29,643 bases of DNA, taken from the IMG/VR virus record IMGVR_UViG_3300038659_000394, positions 1 through 29,643 of that record; one strand, 5' to 3'. Below the pieces are notes generated by a model. That model did not search any database, was not told where the DNA came from, and saw only the letters and a program-made list of their open reading frames with translations. The translations under genes and the position numbers were made by a program. Of this stretch, positions 21,215 to 27,282 are shown piece after piece. Within the stretch, counting starts at the first letter, position 1. Every line of letters begins with the position of its first letter. The stretch comes from a virus.

Positions 21215-21412
21215 ATGGACGAACAAGACAACAGAAAACCTGATTGGGTTAAATATTATCAAGTTACCAATTATGAATGGGATTGCCCCTCGTGTAACTA
21301 CACAAATGTAAACACCCAAGACCCTACAGGTAGAGTTTTAAGATGTTTTAAATGCGGTTCACATTTTGATCACGTACGGGATGGGGGATATTTAGAAAAA
21401 GGAAACTATTGA
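21215..21412 (+). CDS. small zinc-ribbon protein
   Basis: The product is 65 aa from ATG 21215, with AAAAGGAAAAA upstream. Two cysteine knuckles, CPSC (about 24-27) and CFKC (about 44-47), separated by 16 residues, make a classical zinc ribbon. It lies between clamp and polymerase and its stop overlaps the possible TTG start of the polymerase. It may be a small DNA- or polymerase-binding factor; no finer call is possible. Confidence 0.65.
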   Translation: MDEQDNRKPDWVKYYQVTNYEWDCPSCNYTNVNTQDPTGRVLRCFKCGSHFDHVRDGGYLEKGNY

Positions 21413-21414
21413 AT

Positions 21415-24063
21415 ATGAGTTTGTTTTCGAAGTCTGAGATTAAAAAAACCTGTGAAATAAAAACAGACATTTCTGAATTGAAATCGGATTGTTTGAAATG
21501 CGGTTTATATAAAAATAAGAATCATCCTCAAATAGAATATGAAGGAGAAGGGAGAAGGAAAATACTCATTATCGGGGAAGGAGCAACCTTAGATGATGAG
21601 TTATACGGAACACCTTTCAGTGGAGAAGAAGGAGAATTGCTTGAAAAAAAACTTCGATTCACAGGAATAAATTTACACAGAGATTGCTGGAGAATGAAAG
21701 CAGTTAGGTGTGAAACTTACAAACCTACTTATAATCAAATTAGAGCCTGTTATCCTTTTGTCAAAAAAACAATTCTGACTTTAAAGCCTTCCCTTGTGAT
21801 TCTTTTAGGTTCCACTCCTATTGCTTCTTTATTTGGTCAAGATTTTTCTAATAGAGAGATCGAAAGATGGAGAGGTTATCTGATTCCTGATCAAGAATTA
21901 CAATGTAATGCTTTTCCACTAAATCCAATAATTGATCTCATAGATGATCCAAAGAACAAAAATCTTAAAAGTCTATTTGAACGAGATTTACAAAACGCCA
22001 TTGATAGCCTAAACCAGCCGTTTATTAAGCAAACAGATCATGAGCAGTACATTACTATACTTAAAGATTTCAAAGCTCTTAAATCGACATTATTAAAGGT
22101 AATAAAAAAACAACCCTTAATTACTTATGACTATGAAACTACAGGTTTAAAACCTTTTAAAAACGGACATAAAATTGTCACCATAAGTTTTTCTGTGAAT
22201 GAGAAAAAAGCTTTTTCATTTCCTTATCAATATCGAGATTTCTGGACAAAACAAGAACAAAAAGAAATAAGGCTTCTCTGGCGAAAAATTTTAAAAATTC
22301 CTAAGATAAAAAAGATAGCGCAAAACTCCAAGTACGAAGAAATCTGGGGAAAAGTTTTCTTTAAAAAGAGACATAAATGGCATTTTGATACTATGATGTG
22401 TGCCCATATTCTTGATAATAGACAAGGCATAAGTGGTTTAAAATTTCTTGCATTTGTAAATTTTGGAGTTAGGCCGTATGATAAAGATATTAAACCTTTT
22501 CTAAAATCAAAGGGTGAATTTAACTCAATAGAAAAATTTCCTTTGAATGATGCATTAATGTATAATGGATTAGATTGTATCTATACTCATATGCTCTACA
22601 ATAAACAAATCCAAATAATCACCAAACAAAGAGGATTACTTCAAGCTTACAATTTCTTTATGAAAGGCAATAAAGAAATGGCTACCTTGCAATTAAATGG
22701 TTTTTGTATGAATACAAAATACTACAAAATAACAAGGAGGAAACTTGAAAAGAAAATTGCCCAATTAGAAAAAGAATTATTAACAGGTCGAGAAGCAAGA
22801 GCATTTAAAAAACAGTATGGAAAGCCTTTGCTTTTGACCTCAAATCAAGACTTAGGTAATCTTTTTTATGAAGTTCTTGGAAAAGATCCAGTTTTCACAT
22901 CAAAAGACAATTATAAAACAGATAAGGAAACACTTGAAAAACTAAATTTACCTTTTGTGAAGAAACTCCTCATCAAAAAAAAATATGAAAAAGCCTTAGG
23001 TACTTATTTAGGTCAATTTGAAAGAGAAATCGTAAGAAAAAAATTACATCCGTTCTTTGATTTAATTATTCCTATTTCTTATAGATCAAGTAGTTCTGGA
23101 CCTAACTTTCAAAACCAACCTAAACGAGACGAAGAAATTAAAATTTTAGTGCGATCAGGAATAATTCCAAGAAAAGGTTGTGCTATATCAGAAACAGACT
23201 TTTCCGGAGCAGAAGTTATAGCCTCAGCATCTTGCCATAAAGATCCAAATTTTATAGCATATTTAAAAGACAAATCTACCGACATGCATAGAGACAATGC
23301 AACTGACCTTTTATTATTGCCTCCTGATATGTTAGAACGGCCAGACTACACTAAAAAACAGAAAAAATTAATTAAAATTATTAGATTCTTTGCAAAAAAT
23401 AATTGGACCTTTGCACAATTTTATGGTGATTGGTTCGGATCATGCGCACCTGTCTTTTGGGCCAACGTAGTTGAAGCAGGATTAAAATTACCTAATGGTC
23501 AGACTTGTAAAGAATGGTTAGAATCTAAAGGTATTATTGAATTAGGTGAAATGGAGAATGGTCGTCCTACTCCTGGTAGTTTTCTTGAACATTGTAAAGA
23601 AGTAGAAGACAAAATGTGGAATAAAAGATTTCCACAATATACACAATGGAAAAAGAATATCATTGAATTTTATCAAAAGTATGGATATATAGAAAGTTTA
23701 TTTGGATTCAAATTTACCGGATATATGTCTAATAATCAGTGTAATAATTTTCCTATTCAATCTGCAAGTTTTCATCTGCTTCTCTATACTTTGGTTCAAG
23801 TGCAAAAAATGATCAAAAGGAAAAAATTAAAAACAAAACTTATTGGTCAAATACATGATTCAATTATTGCAGATGTTCCTAAAGAGGAATTAAAACTTTA
23901 TCATAGAGAAGTGCATAAAATAGTCTCAGGTTTAAAGGATAAGTTTGATTGGTTAGTGGTTCCTATGGGAATAGAAGTTGAACTTTCTAAACTCCGAGAG
24001 GATGGAGGAAGCTTGGCAGAAATGCAAGAAGTTGATCCATTGAATGTTGAACTTTGGAATTAA
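21415..24063 (+). CDS. DNA polymerase I with N-terminal family-4-like uracil-DNA glycosylase domain
   Basis: The product is 882 aa from ATG 21415 (TTG 21409 is equally possible given AAAGGAAAC upstream). Residues about 20-190 resemble family 4 uracil-DNA glycosylases: CLKCGLYKN, IIGEGATLDDELYGTPFSGE (the GExPG...G-PF-G motif) and LVILLGSTP. A DEDD 3'-5' exonuclease follows (DYETTGLKP about 239; FDTMMCAHIL; NGLDCIYTHML). The polymerase has motif A DFSGAEV (about 592), motif B RFFAKNNWTFAQFYG (about 655-670) and motif C QIHDSI (about 812). It is the phage replicative polymerase. The same domain fusion is known from SPO1-like phages. The glycosylase may scan for uracil ahead of the fork; whether it is catalytically active is not certain, because the GEAPG motif is altered to GEGAT. 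Confidence 0.88.
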   Translation: MSLFSKSEIKKTCEIKTDISELKSDCLKCGLYKNKNHPQIEYEGEGRRKILIIGEGATLDDELYGTPFSGEEGELLEKKLRFTGINLHRDCWRMKAVRCETYKPTYNQIRACYPFVKKTILTLKPSLVILLGSTPIASLFGQDFSNREIERWRGYLIPDQELQCNAFPLNPIIDLIDDPKNKNLKSLFERDLQNAIDSLNQPFIKQTDHEQYITILKDFKALKSTLLKVIKKQPLITYDYETTGLKPFKNGHKIVTISFSVNEKKAFSFPYQYRDFWTKQEQKEIRLLWRKILKIPKIKKIAQNSKYEEIWGKVFFKKRHKWHFDTMMCAHILDNRQGISGLKFLAFVNFGVRPYDKDIKPFLKSKGEFNSIEKFPLNDALMYNGLDCIYTHMLYNKQIQIITKQRGLLQAYNFFMKGNKEMATLQLNGFCMNTKYYKITRRKLEKKIAQLEKELLTGREARAFKKQYGKPLLLTSNQDLGNLFYEVLGKDPVFTSKDNYKTDKETLEKLNLPFVKKLLIKKKYEKALGTYLGQFEREIVRKKLHPFFDLIIPISYRSSSSGPNFQNQPKRDEEIKILVRSGIIPRKGCAISETDFSGAEVIASASCHKDPNFIAYLKDKSTDMHRDNATDLLLLPPDMLERPDYTKKQKKLIKIIRFFAKNNWTFAQFYGDWFGSCAPVFWANVVEAGLKLPNGQTCKEWLESKGIIELGEMENGRPTPGSFLEHCKEVEDKMWNKRFPQYTQWKKNIIEFYQKYGYIESLFGFKFTGYMSNNQCNNFPIQSASFHLLLYTLVQVQKMIKRKKLKTKLIGQIHDSIIADVPKEELKLYHREVHKIVSGLKDKFDWLVVPMGIEVELSKLREDGGSLAEMQEVDPLNVELWN

Positions 24064-24094
24064 GATAGGTCATTAAGAAAACAATAAATTCTTA

Positions 24095-24123
24095 TTGACT
24101 TTTGCATAAGAATGTAATATACT
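24095..24123 (+). promoter_or_regulatory. sigma70-like promoter upstream of the methyltransferase
   Basis: TTGACT at 24095-24100, 17 bases, TATACT at 24118-24123. The CTTATTGACTTTT context equals that of 11921-11933. Transcription would begin near 24130, which argues for the ATG at 24149 as the start of the next gene, because ATG 24134 would be almost leaderless. Confidence 0.75.
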
Positions 24124-24148
24124 TATAGCACAAATGAAGGTAATACAC

Positions 24149-24691
24149 ATGAAAAAATATTTAACGTTTGAGTCTTTTTTTGATAAAGTTGTCAAAAGAG
24201 ATGAGGATTATTGGAATAGTTCTTATAAAAAAAGATGGGTCTATATGGAACCTATAATCCAAAAAATTAAACAATTAAATCCGACAACTGCTATTGAAAT
24301 AGGGACTGCCGGTATCTCTTTAATGAATTTCAGTGACTCTATGGATATAAAAGAAAAATATGTAGGAAATAAACATACTGAATCTTACGTATTTGATATT
24401 AGAGAAACACCATGGAACATTCCTAATAAAAAATATGATATTTTAGTAGCATTACAAGTCCTTGAACATTTGAGTCCAAACCAGTCTGAAGTATTTAAAG
24501 AAATAAAAAGAATATCAAAACAAGCCATAATAACTTTACCTTATTTATGGGTTTGTAAAAATCCGAAAGATCGTCATCATAATGTAGATGATCAAAAAAT
24601 AGCAGAATGGACTAATCATGAAGAACCACATACAAAGGAAATCTGGACTGCAAATAATAAAAAACGAATTGAATTATATTATAAATTTTAA
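24149..24691 (+). CDS. class I SAM-dependent methyltransferase
   Basis: The product is 180 aa from ATG 24149, with AAGG about nine bases upstream. A Rossmann-type methyltransferase is indicated by AIEIGTAGISLMNF (motif I, SAM binding, about 50), SYVFDIRETPW (acidic end of strand 2), YDILVALQVLEHLSPNQ (motif IV and following helix) and ISKQAIITLPYLW (strand 5). The pattern is of small-molecule or O-/C-methyltransferases; the DPPY motif of N6-adenine or N4-cytosine DNA methylases is absent. It is transcribed from its own promoter. The substrate is unknown; modification of the 7-deazaguanine product is one speculative option. Confidence 0.72.
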   Translation: MKKYLTFESFFDKVVKRDEDYWNSSYKKRWVYMEPIIQKIKQLNPTTAIEIGTAGISLMNFSDSMDIKEKYVGNKHTESYVFDIRETPWNIPNKKYDILVALQVLEHLSPNQSEVFKEIKRISKQAIITLPYLWVCKNPKDRHHNVDDQKIAEWTNHEEPHTKEIWTANNKKRIELYYKF

Positions 24692-24703
24692 AGGAGATGC
24701 ATA

Positions 24704-24868
24704 ATGAGCAAAACAATTTCAATTACAATTCCAACTCCTCTTGAAAAAGAACTAAAAGAGGAATCAAAAAAACAAGGAGTTTCTCGAAGTAGGTTTATTT
24801 GTAACCTACTATTAACTTGGAGTGAGAATAAAAAGGAAAAATTAAATGAGTTTACAAGTCCTTTATAG
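24704..24868 (+). CDS. small ribbon-helix-helix DNA-binding protein
   Basis: The product is 54 aa (MSKTISITIPTPLEKELK...), with ribosome site AAGGAG. It is a clear RHH: strand TISITIP, helix TPLEKELKEESKKQG, turn VSRS, helix RFICNLLLTWSENK. It overlaps the clamp loader start by 23 bases. It is the third RHH-like protein in the window and the most canonical. It probably dimerises and binds an operator; the promoter at 24095 is a candidate target (inference). Confidence 0.75.
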   Translation: MSKTISITIPTPLEKELKEESKKQGVSRSRFICNLLLTWSENKKEKLNEFTSPL

Positions 24869-25784
24869 ACCTGCAACATTTAAAATGTTTGCCGGAAACA
24901 AGGAATTAAAAGAGAATCTACAACAAGTAGTGAAAAGAAAAAACCCCCCTTCTTCTTTTCTAATTGTAGGTCCAAGTGGTTGTGGAAAAACAACTCTTGG
25001 TAGAATTATCAAAAGGGCGCTATCCTGTCATGATGATGATTATAAGGAAATGAATGCTGCAAATGATAGAACCTTACCTGCTATTCGAAACGTATTAGAA
25101 GACATGAAATATACACCTATGTCTGGTGAAAAAAAAGTCATCTTAATGGATGAATGCCATCAATTATTAGGTAATGTTCAAGAAGCCCTTCTTAAAGGCT
25201 TAGAAGAACCGCCAGCACACGTTCATTTTATTTTATGTACTACAAACCCAGAAGCTTTGAAAGATACGTTTAAACGAAGATGCCATATTTATGAAGTTGC
25301 TCCATTAAACAGCAACGAAATGATGAAGCACCTTAAAATTATTATCCAAGCAGAAAAGATTGAAAATTATCCTAATTCCATTCTTGAAAAAGTTATTGAA
25401 TTATCGAATGGGTCTCCTGGTATTGCTTTAAAATATCTGGATATGGTAATTGACATGAAAAATGATGAAGAATCAGCAATCAAACTGTTGAAATCTTCAG
25501 GTACTTCTGAAAAAGATGTATACGAAATCTGTCAAGCTTTGGTTAATTTCAAAATAAACGATAAAACAAGATGGTATAAAGTAAAAAAACTTCTCAAAGA
25601 ATTTAAAGGAGATGGTGAATCGGCCAGACGGCCTATTCTTGGTTATTTAAATTCATGCATTTTGAATAATCCAGAAGGAGATAACTTTGCTTTAATTATG
25701 GATGAATTTAAAGATAATTTTTATGATTCTGGAAAAGCTGGATTATCCTTAGCTTGTTTTAAAGCTTGCCATATTATTGATTAA
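24846..25784 (+). CDS. clamp loader ATPase (DnaX/RFC-like)
   Basis: The product is 312 aa. The ATG lies in the end of the RHH gene after AAAGGAAAAA. AAA+ motifs: Walker A GPSGCGKTT (42-50), Walker B ILMDECH (about 99-105), sensor 1 FILCTTNPEAL and the DTFKRRCHIYEV equivalent of the SRC motif, with the arginine finger. LYRPATFKMFAGNKELKENL at the N terminus is the DnaX start. The C-terminal third is helical and forms the collar. It would open and load the clamp coded at 20086. Only one loader gene is seen; a small subunit (T4 gp62-like) may lie elsewhere or not exist. Confidence 0.9.
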   Translation: MSLQVLYRPATFKMFAGNKELKENLQQVVKRKNPPSSFLIVGPSGCGKTTLGRIIKRALSCHDDDYKEMNAANDRTLPAIRNVLEDMKYTPMSGEKKVILMDECHQLLGNVQEALLKGLEEPPAHVHFILCTTNPEALKDTFKRRCHIYEVAPLNSNEMMKHLKIIIQAEKIENYPNSILEKVIELSNGSPGIALKYLDMVIDMKNDEESAIKLLKSSGTSEKDVYEICQALVNFKINDKTRWYKVKKLLKEFKGDGESARRPILGYLNSCILNNPEGDNFALIMDEFKDNFYDSGKAGLSLACFKACHIID

Positions 25785-25801
25785 AAAGGAAAGTACTACA
25801 G

Positions 25802-26314
25802 ATGATTGATAAAAATGAAATGCGGAATTACAGGCGAGATATAGATATAGATAAATCCAACTTAGAAGATGAATGGGAATTGCATTCCTCTTTATATCTA
25901 CATTATGCAGATGAGTATGCAGATGCTTTTGACCATAAAGAAACAGCAAAAGCAAAATTAGAATGGATTAGTTCTAAATTGGATTTAGAGATTCGTCAAA
26001 ATTACAAACAATATGGATTTAATTCTAAACCAGCGGAAGGCGGAATAAAAAGCACAATAATTATCAATAAAAACTATCAAAAAGCATTAAAAAAATACAA
26101 CAAAGCAAATGCCTTGTTTGTTAGACTTACAGGAGTAAAAACCGCATTTGAACATCGTAAACATGCTATTGGAAATCTTGTAGCTTTAAGGATAGGTGGA
26201 TTTTATTCCGAACCAAGAAACATAGTAAAGGATGTTAAGAAAATACAGTCAGTTAAAGGTCATGAAGCTCGAAAAAAAGCCATAAATGAAAAGATGAAAA
26301 ACCGTAAAAAGTAA
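25802..26314 (+). CDS. unknown helical protein between clamp loader and SSB
   Basis: The product is 170 aa, almost entirely helical and charged: LHSSLYLHYADEYADAFDHK, KAKLEWISSKLDLEIRQNY, YQKALKKYNKANALFVRL, HRKHAIGNLVALRIGGFYSEP, then a basic tail KKAINEKMKNRKK. The position directly before SSB and RecA, and the shape, recall recombination mediator proteins such as T4 UvsY, but there is no sequence match to point to. The ribosome site AAAGGAAAG is at a fair distance. Confidence 0.6.
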   Translation: MIDKNEMRNYRRDIDIDKSNLEDEWELHSSLYLHYADEYADAFDHKETAKAKLEWISSKLDLEIRQNYKQYGFNSKPAEGGIKSTIIINKNYQKALKKYNKANALFVRLTGVKTAFEHRKHAIGNLVALRIGGFYSEPRNIVKDVKKIQSVKGHEARKKAINEKMKNRKK

Positions 26315-26319
26315 TAGCT

Positions 26320-26343
26320 ACAGATAAAAATCTGTGCTATACT
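26320..26343 (+). promoter_or_regulatory. operator-like dyad and possible promoter before the SSB gene
   Basis: ACAGAT-AAAA-ATCTGT (26320-26335) is a perfect 6-bp dyad, immediately followed by TATACT (26338-26343), the same -10 sequence as at 24118. The -35 position (TAGCTA) is poor, so the promoter may need an activator or read-through may dominate. The dyad lies in the spacer, a typical operator place. The leader up to 26411 holds AAAAGGAG. Confidence 0.4.
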
Positions 26344-26410
26344 TATATTGTAGTTTTGGATATAGGGCGAATGGTCCCATTTTACCAATTATTAAAAAAG
26401 GAGTAAAGAC

Positions 26411-27271
26411 ATGTCCTCATTTCGGGAAAGAATGAAAAAAAAGAAAAACAGCCTCAAAAAAAGACACAACACGCCAGCGAAAAGTACCGCTTTTCCAACA
26501 GTTTTCAACAAATCAAAAATCCCCACAGGAGTAGAATTTTTTCGGTGCAAAGAAGGCCAACACATCGTTGATATTTTACCTTGGGAAGTTGGTCCAGACA
26601 TGCCTGTTGATACAACCGGGGAAAATCCTATTACTGACGAAGGTGACTTTGATTATGTTTTAGACTTGTTTGTTCACCAAAACGTAGGTTCAATGCGTCA
26701 GCCTTATGTTTGTCCTTGGGAAAATTTCAGACTTCCTTGTCCGATTTGTGAATTTATAAAAGCAAATCGTCTACCTAAAGAAGAATGGAGTAAACACAGA
26801 CCAAAAAGAAGGTCCATCTATCTTATTTGGGATCGTACTGATGCCAAAGAAGAAAATAAAGGTGTTCAAATTTTTGATGCAGCTCATTTTTTCATGGAAG
26901 AAAAAATTGAAGAAATTGCAAAGCTTCCTAGGGGCGGGGGTTACGATACTTTTTCAGATCCAGATGAAGGTAAAAGTGTTTGCTGGACTCGTAAAGGTTC
27001 TGGTAAAGAAAATACATCCTATCTTGGTCACAGATTTATTAAAAGAGAATCAAAAATACCAGATAAGATTCTTGACTCTACTTTTTCTTTGGATCAAGTA
27101 ATTGATATGCACCCTTCTTATGAAGAAATCGAAAAAGCCTTTAATGGTGTGGCTGAGGAAGAAGAAAAAACCGAAAAGCCTAAAACCAAAGAAAAGAAAA
27201 AAACCAAACCTGGGAAGAAAAAAGTCAAAGTAAAACCGAAGAAAAAAACTGATGATGACATTCCTTATTAA
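26411..27271 (+). CDS. gp32-like single-stranded DNA-binding protein
   Basis: The product is 286 aa with ribosome site AAAGGAG. A basic N terminus (FRERMKKKKNSLKKRHN) matches the cooperativity region of T4 gp32. A zinc site H89, C101, C110, C113 (FVHQ ... YVCPWENFRLPCPIC) has spacing almost the same as gp32 (H64, C77, C87, C90). The OB-fold core extends to about 235. The tail is a long acidic then Lys-rich linker, and the chain ends TDDDIPY, like the acidic tip of bacterial SSB (DDDIPF) that recruits partners. It coats single strands at the fork and in recombination. RecA begins 12 bases downstream. Confidence 0.88.
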   Translation: MSSFRERMKKKKNSLKKRHNTPAKSTAFPTVFNKSKIPTGVEFFRCKEGQHIVDILPWEVGPDMPVDTTGENPITDEGDFDYVLDLFVHQNVGSMRQPYVCPWENFRLPCPICEFIKANRLPKEEWSKHRPKRRSIYLIWDRTDAKEENKGVQIFDAAHFFMEEKIEEIAKLPRGGGYDTFSDPDEGKSVCWTRKGSGKENTSYLGHRFIKRESKIPDKILDSTFSLDQVIDMHPSYEEIEKAFNGVAEEEEKTEKPKTKEKKKTKPGKKKVKVKPKKKTDDDIPY

Positions 27272-27282
27272 GGATTCTAATT

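Noticed and set aside
24134-24148. Methyltransferase start at ATG 24134
   Set aside because: It would lie a few bases after the predicted transcription start and on the ribosome site used by ATG 24149.
26841-27101. An 86-codon plus-strand frame inside the SSB gene
   Set aside because: It lacks a ribosome site and reads as an out-of-frame Lys/Phe-rich shadow, in contrast to the endonuclease frame at 2097 which has clear motifs.
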